Notes: a model not told the origin generated them from the letters alone. A DNA stretch of 6,370 bases from Deltaproteobacteria bacterium (GCA_003520425.1 DOUU01000416.1:1-6370); one strand, 5' to 3'; positions 1 to 6,360 are shown, counted from the first letter of the stretch. Translations and numbers: made by a program.

Positions 1-444
1 GTCGCTGAAGACGTTGAGCTGGGCTACCGGGACATTGGCCGCATTGTAGGAAATGATCTGAGGTGGCTGCGTGCCCCGCGGAAGAATCGTCAAAATCGTC
101 TCGGACACGGCGTTGATCTGCGCGATCGCCGCTCCAATGTCCGCATCGGGCTGAAAGTAGACTTTGAGCAGTCCCAGTCCATTGATCGATTGAGACTCGA
201 TGTGCTCGATTCCATTTACGGTCGTGGAGTAGGCGCGTTCGCTGATGATCACCATCCTTCGTTCGACGTCGACGGCGGAGAGGCCGGGATAGTTCCAAAC
301 CACCATGACGACGGGGAGGTCGATGGACGGAAAGATGTCCACGTTCATGAAAGCGAAGGAAAGGGCGCCGAGGACCAGCATCAGAAGGGCCATCACCGCA
401 ACCGAGAGCGGGCGGCGCAGCGCCAGACGCACCAGCCACATCAT
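1..444 (-). CDS. RND-family efflux permease, N-terminal fragment (cut by the window edge)
   Basis: This is the start of an inner-membrane RND transporter (AcrB/HAE1-like superfamily), which exports drugs, solvents or other compounds using the proton gradient, usually with a periplasmic adaptor and an outer-membrane channel. The 148 visible residues begin MMWLVRLALRRPLSVAVMAL. A basic N-terminus leads into the first membrane helix (about residues 12-33). Then comes the family pattern for the entry to the periplasmic porter domain: NVDIFPSIDLPVV (34-46), WNYPGLSA (50-57), a TTVNGIEHIESQS stretch (74-86) and LPRGTQPP (121-128). A GGAGGGG ribosome site (451-457) lies 6 bases before the first of two adjacent ATG codons. 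Full-length members have about 1,000 residues or more, so most of the gene lies to the left. No adaptor gene precedes it inside the window. The substrate cannot be told from this part. Family call sure; subfamily not. Confidence 0.93.
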   Translation of the reverse strand, partial: MMWLVRLALRRPLSVAVMALLMLVLGALSFAFMNVDIFPSIDLPVVMVVWNYPGLSAVDVERRMVIISERAYSTTVNGIEHIESQSINGLGLLKVYFQPDADIGAAIAQINAVSETILTILPRGTQPPQIISYNAANVPVAQLNVFSD

Positions 445-465
445 CGCTATCCCCTCCCTACCCCT

Positions 466-480
466 GGCTCGCCGTGAGCC
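466..480. promoter_or_regulatory. Inverted repeat in the RND permease leader
   Basis: GGCTC (466-470) and GAGCC (476-480) form a perfect 5-base inverted repeat around a 5-base centre, 21 bases upstream of the permease ATG and just before its ribosome site. Efflux pump genes are often controlled by repressors that bind short palindromes near the start, so an operator or a leader hairpin is possible. A 5-base repeat in GC-rich DNA can easily arise by chance, and no regulator gene is present in the window. Confidence 0.2.
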
Positions 481-1032
481 GGACCTTTGAAATCACTCAG
501 TGGGTCGCGCGGGGCGTGACCCGTCCACCCGTCTGGAGAGACCGCCCCTCGTGCTCTCCGGGCCCAGGGGGCCACTCGTGCCAGGGCAGTGGGGCGCCTT
601 GCGCCCGGGCAGTCGTCGAAGACACGAGACGGAAGGAGGTCGCTTGGCACCGCTTGCCCTGGGCCAGCGCTGCGTCGGCGATCCCCGCCAGATTCGGCGG
701 GCTCCTGATTCCGCGGAGCACCGCGAGGAAAGCTACAACGCCCGGCGCAAGTCAGCCGCTCCTCCCCGGATGCGGCGCGCGGAACGAAGCGTCTCGTCCA
801 GTCTCGCAGCCAGGCTCGGGGAAGAAGCGAGCGCGCAGCCCAAAGGCAAGGCTTTCAGGAGGAGCCCCAGGGGAAACTGGCCCGGCCGGGTGCCCCGCGA
901 TCCCTCGTGTGTGGCCCGGGATGGCCCGCCGCGCTCCGGCGTCCGCCGTCCTGAAGTTCACCTGTGTCCTGAATCGATAAACCCCTCACCGTGCCCTCGG
1001 GAAGCCGCTCGCCCTGTCGCCGCGGCCCAGGC

Positions 1033-1105
1033 AGAAGGCGCTTCTCGCTTCGGAGATCCGGGCGGATCCAGAGGCACTCTCTCTGGACGAGGAGTAAGGA
1101 TCCTC
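1033..1105 (+). promoter_or_regulatory. Cluster of three stem-loops upstream of the hydrolase
   Basis: Three consecutive perfect inverted repeats fill 73 bases and end 37 bases before the hydrolase start. They are AGAAG-GCG-CTTCT (1033-1045), TCCAGAG with a 7-base loop pairing to CTCTGGA (1067-1087), and GAGGA with a 7-base loop pairing to TCCTC (1089-1105). If transcribed with the hydrolase they would make a structured 5' leader; the last stem would also bury a GGAG sequence. No known riboswitch consensus is recognisable. Each hairpin alone could be chance in GC-rich DNA; their close succession is the only reason to list them. Confidence 0.25.
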
Positions 1106-1142
1106 CAAGTGGCCCATCCCGGCGCTGGGGGTCTACTCTTGG

Positions 1143-2219
1143 ATGGTCATGCCGACACCCCTCCCCTCCTGTTTCCGGGGTTGCCGCGCGCGCTCCACGG
1201 CACCGGTCCTCTACCACGCGCAGACGCGCGACGGCTGGCGCGTCGCCATCCACCGCTATGCGCCCGACCGCCAGGCGCATGCAACTCCGGTGGTTCTCTG
1301 CCACGGGATGGGCTCGAACCGCTTCAACCTCGACGGTCCGGGACGCATGAGCCTCGCGCGCTACCTCCTTGCGCGCGGCTACGACGTCTGGCTGCTGGAG
1401 CTGCGCGGCGCCGGTTCCTCGCGACGCCGGCTCCAGCTCCCGCCGGTGCCTTATGCCTGGTCGTTCGAGGATTACGCACAGCACGACGCACCCGCGGCGC
1501 TCCGCGTGGTGCGCCGCGTCTCGGGCCGGTCGCAAGTCCTGTGGGTCGGCCACTCGCTCGGCGGCATGGTCGCGTACGCCCTCCTCATGACGCCCGCGGG
1601 CGACAGCGTGGCAGGAGCGGTGACGATCGCATCGCCCGGCATGACGGAGGTGGGACACGAGACGCTCGACGTCTGGGTCGGCCTCCGGCGCTTTCTGCGC
1701 TACGCGCCCGCGCGGATCCCGAGTGGAGCCTTCGCAAAGCTCGGCGCACCGTTCGTCGGCCCCCTCGCAGCGCTCCTGCGCGAGCCGCTCCGCGATTGGG
1801 GCTGGCACGACGACAACCTCGACCTCGAGGTCGTACGCTTCATGATGGCACGGGGCCTGGAAGACCTGCCGCGTTCGCTCCTCATGGAGTTCGCGCGGTG
1901 GTACGAGGCCAAGCGGATGAGTGACCGCTACGACCTCTTCGCGTTCTCCGACCATCTCGAGCGGATCGCGACGCCGATGTTCGTGATCGCCGGGAGCCGC
2001 GACGGCCTTACCCCGGCGGCAGACATCCGGCGTGTGTACGAGAAGATCGGCTCGAAGGACAAGGACATGTTCGTCGCGGGCAAGGAGGCCGGTCTCGAGC
2101 ACGAGTACAGCCACGTCGATCTCGTGCTCGGGCGCCATGCGCCCGACGAGGTTTTCCCGCGCATCGGGGCGTGGCTGGATGCGCATCGCCCGACAGGCGC
2201 GATGCCCATGGGACGCTGA
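1143..2219 (+). CDS. Alpha/beta hydrolase, lipase-like (probable esterase/lipase)
   Basis: A 358-residue serine hydrolase of the alpha/beta fold, expected to cleave carboxylic esters in the cytoplasm; no convincing signal peptide is seen. The oxyanion motif is HGMGSN (54-59). The nucleophile elbow is GHSLGG (136-141, Ser138). The acid is probably Asp287 in GSRDGLTP, and the base His324 in EYSHVDLVLG. This His-x-Asp ending followed by a final helix (APDEVFPRIGAWLD) recalls acid/gastric lipases and PHA synthase-like folds, but the nucleophile is Ser, not the Cys of PHA synthases. Residues about 165-265 would form the lid. The in-frame stop at 1095-1097 limits the start to ATG 1143 or ATG 1149; both have only a weak GGGG-type ribosome site (1127-1131). 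It converges with the monooxygenase gene, 55 bases apart. Natural substrate unknown. Confidence 0.9.
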   Translation: MVMPTPLPSCFRGCRARSTAPVLYHAQTRDGWRVAIHRYAPDRQAHATPVVLCHGMGSNRFNLDGPGRMSLARYLLARGYDVWLLELRGAGSSRRRLQLPPVPYAWSFEDYAQHDAPAALRVVRRVSGRSQVLWVGHSLGGMVAYALLMTPAGDSVAGAVTIASPGMTEVGHETLDVWVGLRRFLRYAPARIPSGAFAKLGAPFVGPLAALLREPLRDWGWHDDNLDLEVVRFMMARGLEDLPRSLLMEFARWYEAKRMSDRYDLFAFSDHLERIATPMFVIAGSRDGLTPAADIRRVYEKIGSKDKDMFVAGKEAGLEHEYSHVDLVLGRHAPDEVFPRIGAWLDAHRPTGAMPMGR

Positions 2220-2223
2220 TTCC

Positions 2224-2256
2224 CCCGTCTCGGGCCGCGTGGCTTCGCGAGGCGGG
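2224..2256 (+). terminator. Probable terminator hairpin between convergent genes
   Basis: CCCGTCTCG (2224-2232) pairs with CGAGGCGGG (2248-2256) over 9 base pairs including one G-U. A 15-base loop can itself fold as GCC-GCGT-GGC (2234-2243). It starts 4 bases after the hydrolase stop codon and is followed by only a short TTCT, so it is an imperfect intrinsic terminator. Its position between two converging stop codons fits a role in ending hydrolase transcripts and possibly, in the other direction, monooxygenase transcripts, although that side has no T-tract. Confidence 0.55.
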
Positions 2257-2274
2257 TTCTAGCCACAGAGAGCC

Positions 2275-3711
2275 TCAGGAGAGCTCGTAGGCCTCGAGCT
2301 TCGGCGCGGCCATCTCCTCACGGAAGCGATCGAAAGTCCACGGCCAACTCATCGGAACCCCTCGGTCGTCGAGGTACCAGCTGCGGCAGCCGGAGCTCCA
2401 GATGGTTTTCCGGGCGGCCTCGGTGCGCTCTGTCTCGAAGCGCTGGGTCGCCTCTGTGCTGGGGCTGATTTCGCGACAACGTCCGGCGCGCAGCAGCTCC
2501 ACCAGCTGCATCACGTAGCCAATCTGCAGCTCGGCGACCTCGATCAGGGAGAAGTTTCCCACCGGACCATTGGGGCCGTTTAGCATGAAAAGATTCGGAA
2601 ACCCCGGGATGGAGATGGACAGATAGGCGCTCGGACGCTGCGCCCACACCGTGTCGAGGCGCAGGCCTTCGCGTCCGATCACCTGCATGGGGCGCATGAA
2701 GCGATCGACCCGGAAGCCGGTGGCAAGGACGAGGACATCGAGCTCGTGGAGGCGCCCGTCGCGGGTGCGCACCCCGTCCAACTCGACGCGTTCGATTCCT
2801 TCGGTGACGAGTTCGGCGTTCGGCTTCTGGAGAGCGGGGTAGAAATCGAAAGACATCACGAGGCGCTTGCACGCCGCCCTGTAGTTGGGCCGCAGCTTCT
2901 CGCGCAGCACGGGGTCACGCACGTTCTGCTCGAGATTCGCCCGGCAGGCGTCCTCGATCATCTTCATTTGAGGGGAGTTCATGTCTACGAGGCCGTTCGA
3001 GAAGGCCGCAAAGAGCTGGGCCGTGTCCGCGCGCAACTGATGCAGCTTCTCCGGGCGGCGGCGGAACTCGGCGCGGTGTGCCTCGCTGTAGGCCGGATTC
3101 TCCTGGGGCATGATCCACTGGGCCGTGCGCTGGAAGAGCGAGAGCTTCGCCACGCGATCGACGATCGCCGAAACGATCTGCACGGCGGTCGAGCCGGTGC
3201 CAACGACACCGACGCGCCGCCCCTCGAGCTTCACGGCGTGATCCCAGCGCGCGCTGTGGAAAAGGGCCCCCCCGAAGCGGTCAAGCCCCTCGATCGACGG
3301 GATGTTCGGGTGGTGGAGAACCCCGGTCGCCGCGATCACCACATCGACGTCATCGCGCCGCCCGTCCTTCGTCTCAAGATGCCAGCGCCCGCCCGAGAAT
3401 TCGCCGGAAACGACCTCGGCCCCGAAGCAGATGCGCGGGGTCACGCCGTGCCGGCGCGCCACGCCTTCGAAGTAGGCCTGGATCTCGGAACCCGGAGAAA
3501 AGCGGTGGCTCCACTCAGGGTTTGGCTCGAACGAGTAGCTGTAGAGGTGGGAGGGAACGTCGCACGCGATGCCGGGGTAAGTGTTCTCCCGCCACGTCCC
3601 GCCGATCCGATCGCTCTTCTCGTAGATCGTGAAGTCATCGAATCCGGCCGCCCGGAGCTTGATGGCCGACAGGATGCCCGACATGCCGGCCCCAAGGATT
3701 GCGAAGCGCAA
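2275..3711 (-). CDS. Baeyer-Villiger-type flavin monooxygenase (class B, FAD/NADPH)
   Basis: A 478-residue flavoprotein expected to insert one oxygen atom from O2 next to a ketone, giving an ester or lactone, at the cost of NADPH. The FAD-binding Rossmann motif GAGMSG stands at 7-12, the ribose-binding Glu near 31 (YEK) and GGTW at 37-40. CDVPSHLYSYSF (50-61) carries the Asp equivalent to the active-site Asp of phenylacetone monooxygenase. The Baeyer-Villiger fingerprint F-x-G-x3-H-x3-W-D is intact at 146-157, the NADPH motif GTGSTA at 171-176, ATGF at 330-333, and CKR near 281-283 probably holds the catalytic Arg. The start is TTG 3711: a perfect AGGAGG (3719-3724) lies 7 bases upstream, and the family fold begins at once. 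An ATG at 3903 would add 64 residues of unrelated sequence. Substrate unknown; N-hydroxylation or another class B activity is a less likely alternative. Confidence 0.93.
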   Translation of the reverse strand: MRFAILGAGMSGILSAIKLRAAGFDDFTIYEKSDRIGGTWRENTYPGIACDVPSHLYSYSFEPNPEWSHRFSPGSEIQAYFEGVARRHGVTPRICFGAEVVSGEFSGGRWHLETKDGRRDDVDVVIAATGVLHHPNIPSIEGLDRFGGALFHSARWDHAVKLEGRRVGVVGTGSTAVQIVSAIVDRVAKLSLFQRTAQWIMPQENPAYSEAHRAEFRRRPEKLHQLRADTAQLFAAFSNGLVDMNSPQMKMIEDACRANLEQNVRDPVLREKLRPNYRAACKRLVMSFDFYPALQKPNAELVTEGIERVELDGVRTRDGRLHELDVLVLATGFRVDRFMRPMQVIGREGLRLDTVWAQRPSAYLSISIPGFPNLFMLNGPNGPVGNFSLIEVAELQIGYVMQLVELLRAGRCREISPSTEATQRFETERTEAARKTIWSSGCRSWYLDDRGVPMSWPWTFDRFREEMAAPKLEAYELS

Positions 3712-3783
3712 GGGGTCTCCTCCTGGATCGCTGCATCGACGGCTTTCTTCCCCGCTTCCGGGTTCGCGATCGACGACCGGGAG

Positions 3784-3812
3784 AGGAAAACGAAAACTGC
3801 CGAAATCAACAA
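3784..3812 (-). promoter_or_regulatory. Weak candidate promoter for the monooxygenase
   Basis: On the minus strand TTGTTG (3807-3812) is followed after 17 bases by TTTCCT (3784-3789), in the only A/T-rich stretch of the spacer and about 70 bases before the TTG start. The -35 element is reasonable but the -10 match to TATAAT is poor. The hairpin at 3825-3840 sits just upstream of the -35 box and could be an operator. Confidence 0.25.
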
Positions 3813-3824
3813 GTGGGACAGCCT

Positions 3825-3840
3825 CCCTCCTTGCGGAGGG
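3825..3840. promoter_or_regulatory. Perfect hairpin upstream of the monooxygenase
   Basis: CCCTCC (3825-3830) and GGAGGG (3835-3840) make a perfect 6-base stem with a TTGC loop; a flanking T-G pair (3824, 3841) can extend it. It lies about 115 bases upstream of the monooxygenase start and beside its weak candidate promoter. It has no T-tract on either side, so an operator or chance repeat is more likely than a terminator. Confidence 0.25.
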
Positions 3841-3959
3841 GAACCCCAAGGCCGAGCCTGGCGACGGACGCCCGAACGCCACGCGAGGCATGGGACGAGC
3901 CAAAAACCTTGGCGGGACAAGGTCGTGACACCGCAGCTGCCGACGCCTTCAAGGAGCGA

Positions 3960-3976
3960 CCTGACGGGTCGTCAGG
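3960..3976 (-). terminator. Hairpin just after malic enzyme, candidate terminator
   Basis: CCTGACG (3960-3966) and CGTCAGG (3970-3976) form a perfect 7-base stem with a 3-base loop, beginning 11 bases after the malic enzyme stop codon on the minus strand. The position is right for a terminator, but no T-run follows on the minus strand (the next bases read TCGCTCCTTG), so it may only stabilise the transcript end or terminate weakly. Confidence 0.4.
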
Positions 3977-3987
3977 GCCGCGCCCGC

Positions 3988-5331
3988 CTACGCGCCAGGC
4001 GGCTGGGCGATCACGCCCGCGCCCATAAGCACCTCGAGCAATGCCCGCGCGCCGCGGATCCGCTCGCGTGCGTCCGCCTCAAGGGCCTCGCGCGTGCGCA
4101 CCACGCGCGCAAGACCCTCGTCGCACGCCGCGGCCCCGGTCGCCGCGGCGATGCGCGGGAAGAGCTCCCACTCGTCCATCCGTGGCATCAGGTCGTCTTC
4201 GCGCGCACCCCGGGCCTCGGCGAAGGCGGTGAGTGCCCGCGCGGCTGCGATGGCCATGCCGTCGCTGATCGCGCGGGCCCGCACATCGAGGGCGCCCCGG
4301 AAGATCGCGGGGAAACCCAGGGAGTTGTTCACCTGGTTCGGGAAGTCGCTGCGCCCCGTGCATACGATGCGAGCGCCGGCCTCCTTCGCCTCCCAGGGCC
4401 AGATTTCCGGCACCGGATTCGCGCAGGCGAATACGATCGCGTCCTTTGCCATCGTGCGCACCCACTCCGGCCTGATCACTCCTGGGCCGGACGATGAGAA
4501 GGCGATGCAGACGTCCGCGCCGCGCAGCGCCTCCGGCAGGCCGCCCCGGATCCGGTCCGCGTTCGATTCCTGACAGACCTTCCACTTGTCCGCGTAGGCC
4601 GTGCGCTGGGCTTCCACGTCGTGCCGGCCGGGATGCAGCGTACCCACCCGGTCGCAGGCCACGATCGCGCCAGCGGGCACACCCACCGACGCGAGCAGCC
4701 GGTAGGTCGCCACATTGGCGGCTCCCATGCCCACCATCGCGATCCGGACGCGGGCGAGCTCCTTGCCCACGACGCGCAGGGCGGACCAGAGCGCCGCCAG
4801 CATCACCGTGGCGGTGCCCTGCTGGTCGTCGTGCCAGACCGGGATCGCCAGGCGGCCGCGCAGAGCGTCGAGCACGCGGAAGCATTTCGGCTGGGAGATG
4901 TCCTCGAGGTTCACGCCGCCGAAGGAGGGCTCGAGAAGCTCCACCGCCCGGACGAGCTCGTCCGGGTCCTTCGTGCGCAGGCACAGCGGCACGGCGTCCA
5001 CGCCGCCGAGCAGCTTGAAGAGAAGCGCCTTGCCCTCCATCACGGGCAGTCCAGCTTCGGGACCGATGTCGCCAAGGCCGAGGATGCGCGTTGCGTCCGA
5101 GACGACGGCGATGAGGTTCGCGCGGTTCGTGTGCTCCCACACGAGGTCGGGCGTCGCTTGGATCGCCTTGCACGGCGCCGCGACGCCCGGCGTATACCAG
5201 ATTGCGAAGTCACTGGCGTCGCGGATCGGCACCTTCGGCGCGATCTGCACCTTGCCCCGGTAGACGGGGTGGAGGCGCAGGGCGTCCTCCGCTGGTCTCT
5301 TCGCTCGCGCGAGCAGCTCGTCGCGATCCAT
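3988..5331 (-). CDS. Malic enzyme, short form (oxaloacetate-decarboxylating malate dehydrogenase)
   Basis: A 447-residue cytoplasmic enzyme that oxidatively decarboxylates malate to pyruvate and CO2 while reducing NAD or NADP. The catalytic Tyr is in YTPGV (46-50) and the catalytic Lys in EGKALLFK (Lys101). Metal ligands are expected in NLEDISQP (Glu143, Asp144) and HDDQQGTA (168-169). The nucleotide-binding turn is GMGAAN (201-206), with an acidic Asp227 after the next strand, which hints at NAD preference. The C-terminal core motif RSDFPNQVNNSLGFP (327-341) and FRGALDVRA are intact. The protein stops where the bifunctional MaeB type would continue into a phosphotransacetylase domain, so this is the stand-alone form. 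ATG 5331 is preceded by GGGGAGAGGA and directly begins the family sequence; an open frame reaching to 6276 is antisense to the next gene. It diverges from the nitronate monooxygenase gene. Confidence 0.95.
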   Translation of the reverse strand: MDRDELLARAKRPAEDALRLHPVYRGKVQIAPKVPIRDASDFAIWYTPGVAAPCKAIQATPDLVWEHTNRANLIAVVSDATRILGLGDIGPEAGLPVMEGKALLFKLLGGVDAVPLCLRTKDPDELVRAVELLEPSFGGVNLEDISQPKCFRVLDALRGRLAIPVWHDDQQGTATVMLAALWSALRVVGKELARVRIAMVGMGAANVATYRLLASVGVPAGAIVACDRVGTLHPGRHDVEAQRTAYADKWKVCQESNADRIRGGLPEALRGADVCIAFSSSGPGVIRPEWVRTMAKDAIVFACANPVPEIWPWEAKEAGARIVCTGRSDFPNQVNNSLGFPAIFRGALDVRARAISDGMAIAAARALTAFAEARGAREDDLMPRMDEWELFPRIAAATGAAACDEGLARVVRTREALEADARERIRGARALLEVLMGAGVIAQPPGA

Positions 5332-5403
5332 CGTGTCCTCTCCCCGGCGGGGCGTGCCGCCTTCGAAGCGCTCGAAGGGTATCCTGGAGGCAGGAGGCCC
5401 ATC
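5332..5403. promoter_or_regulatory. Divergent promoter region of malic enzyme and nitronate monooxygenase
   Basis: Only 72 bases separate the two divergent start codons, so both promoters or at least both leaders must lie here or overlap the genes. Both ribosome sites are clear: GGGGAGAGGA for malic enzyme and AGGAGG (5392-5397) for the oxygenase. TATCCT (5380-5385) resembles a -10 box for the plus strand, but no -35 at the right distance is visible. TTCGA-AGCGC-TCGAA (5362-5376) is a perfect 5-base inverted repeat that could be a shared operator. Confidence 0.4.
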
Positions 5404-6360
5404 ATGATGTCGCTTCACACTCCGATCTGCGATCTCTTCGGCATCGAGCACCCGGTCTTCCTGGCGGGCATGGGCGGCGTCGCCTTCGCCGAGGTGTGTG
5501 CAGCGGTCTCCGAGGCCGGAGGCTTTGGGACGCTGGGCCTCGTCGGCTTCCCGCCAGACCGCATCCGCGCCGAAATGCGAGCGGTCCGGGCGCGAACGAA
5601 AAAGCCCTTCGGCGTGGATCTCCTCGCAGCGCTGCCCGAGCAGATCCACGCGTCGATCGAAGTCATCATCGAAGAGGGCGCAGCAGCATTCATCGCAGGG
5701 CTCGGCGTACCGGAGCCCGTGATCGACCAGTGTCACCGAGCCGGCGTCAAGGTGATGGCGGTTTGCGGCAAGGTGAGCCACGCCGTCCATGCGGAGGCTG
5801 CGGGTTGCGACGCGGTCGTGGCCCAAGGGACCGAGGCCGGCGGTCACACCGGCCAGGTCGCGGCCATGGCGCTCGTCCCACAGACTGTGGATGCCGTGAA
5901 GATCCCGGTGCTCGGAGCGGGGTCCATCGTCGATGGCCGCGGACTCGCCGCCGCGCTCGCCCTCGGCGCCGAGGGCGCGTGGATCGGGACGCGCTTCATC
6001 GCTTCCCACGAGGCGCACGCGGCTTCGGGCTTCAAGCAGCGGCTTGTCGAGGCGGGTAGCGCGGACACCATCGTGACACGCTGCTACTCCGGCAAGCCCA
6101 TGCGGGTCCTGCGCAACCCCTACGTCGAGAGCTGGGAGAAGCGAAGCAGCGAGATCCGACCCTTTCCACTCCAGTTCCTCGAGAGTGGGCGCGAGGGCGT
6201 GCTCTCCTTCGGCGTGGATCCCGTGGACCCCGCGAGAACCTGCATGCCGGCGGGCCAAGGCGTGGGCGCGATCCACGAGATCCTGCCAGTGGCGGAGATC
6301 ATGCGCCGGCTCGTGGAGGGCGCGCGCGCAGAGATCGACCGGCTCGCGGCGCTGCGCTGA
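5404..6360 (+). CDS. Nitronate monooxygenase / FabK-like FMN enzyme (2-nitropropane dioxygenase family)
   Basis: A 318-residue TIM-barrel FMN protein of the family that includes nitronate monooxygenases, which oxidise toxic alkyl nitronates to carbonyl compounds and nitrite, and the FabK enoyl-ACP reductases. The N-terminal strand reads HPVFLAGMGGVA (16-27). The signature QGTEAGGHTG (141-150) holds the presumed catalytic His148. The phosphate-binding strands are IPVLGAGSI (167-175) and AWIGTRFIAS (192-201). The tail segment SGKPMRVLRNPYVESWE (229-245) and the glycine-rich MPAGQGVGAIHEI (281-293) are also usual for the family. AGGAGG (5392-5397) lies 6 bases before ATG 5404 and 9 before ATG 5407; either could start. 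Upstream codons in frame belong to antisense of malic enzyme and are not part of the protein. Nitronate versus enoyl-ACP or other FMN-dependent activity cannot be decided here. Confidence 0.92.
   Translation: MMSLHTPICDLFGIEHPVFLAGMGGVAFAEVCAAVSEAGGFGTLGLVGFPPDRIRAEMRAVRARTKKPFGVDLLAALPEQIHASIEVIIEEGAAAFIAGLGVPEPVIDQCHRAGVKVMAVCGKVSHAVHAEAAGCDAVVAQGTEAGGHTGQVAAMALVPQTVDAVKIPVLGAGSIVDGRGLAAALALGAEGAWIGTRFIASHEAHAASGFKQRLVEAGSADTIVTRCYSGKPMRVLRNPYVESWEKRSSEIRPFPLQFLESGREGVLSFGVDPVDPARTCMPAGQGVGAIHEILPVAEIMRRLVEGARAEIDRLAALR

Larger units (their letters stand above)
445..1142. other. Long intergenic region between divergent genes, no convincing gene
   Basis: These 698 bases separate the divergently transcribed RND permease and alpha/beta hydrolase. 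Open frames exist on both strands, but their translations are low-complexity Arg/Pro/Ala/Gly-rich text without recognisable domains, as expected from GC-rich noncoding DNA. One such frame (500-1924, plus) continues out of frame through the hydrolase and is not credible. Visible structure is limited to short inverted repeats. GGCTC/GAGCC (466-480) lies in the permease leader. CCACT/AGTGG (572-592) is followed by GGGCGC-CTT-GCGCCC (592-606). CCCGCC/GGCGGG (684-701) has a 6-base loop. Three further hairpins stand before the hydrolase. None has a T-tract. I could not identify a clear sigma-70 promoter. The region must hold promoters for both flanking genes, and could hold an undetected small RNA or decayed gene. 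Confidence 0.6.
3712..3987. other. Gene-free spacer between malic enzyme and monooxygenase
   Basis: These 276 bases follow the malic enzyme stop and precede the monooxygenase start, both read on the minus strand. They can be read as an upstream extension of the monooxygenase frame, but the translation has no family resemblance and the real ribosome site lies at its right-hand (3719-3724) end. The spacer holds a perfect 7-base hairpin next to the malic enzyme stop (3960-3976), a GCCAA/TTGGC repeat (3899-3913), a CCCTCC-TTGC-GGAGGG hairpin (3825-3840) and the only A/T-rich patch of the region (3786-3812). This layout suggests that the monooxygenase has its own promoter and is not simply read through from malic enzyme. 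Confidence 0.6.

Noticed and set aside
592..606. Perfect GGGCGC-CTT-GCGCCC hairpin as a terminator
   Set aside because: No T-tract follows on either strand and no gene ends nearby, so it is kept only as a repeat in the gap description.
474..980. Plus-strand frame of 168 residues in the long gap
   Set aside because: The GTG start has no convincing ribosome site, the composition is Pro/Arg/Gly/Ser-rich, and no motif is seen.
500..1924. Long plus-strand open frame of 474 residues
   Set aside because: It overlaps the well-supported hydrolase in another frame, is extremely rich in Arg, Ala and Pro, and shows no domain or motif.
855..2186. Minus-strand open frame of 443 residues antisense to the hydrolase
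   Set aside because: It mirrors the hydrolase codons; its His/Arg/Glu-rich translation has no recognisable domain and no good ribosome site was seen.
3899..3913. GCCAA/TTGGC repeat with a T-run on the minus strand
   Set aside because: The T-run (3902-3906) lies partly in the loop and partly within the stem rather than after it, so it does not fit an intrinsic terminator.
2746..4497. Plus-strand open frame of 583 residues antisense to monooxygenase and malic enzyme
   Set aside because: It spans two genes supported by several catalytic motifs each and crosses their intergenic spacer; it is a GC-rich antisense artefact.
4621..5403. N-terminal extension of the nitronate monooxygenase frame by about 260 residues
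   Set aside because: It is antisense to malic enzyme and lacks any domain; the AGGAGG before ATG 5404 marks the true start.
5332..6276. N-terminal extension of the malic enzyme frame by 315 residues
   Set aside because: It is antisense to the nitronate monooxygenase gene, has no domain, and the family sequence starts exactly at ATG 5331 behind a good ribosome site.
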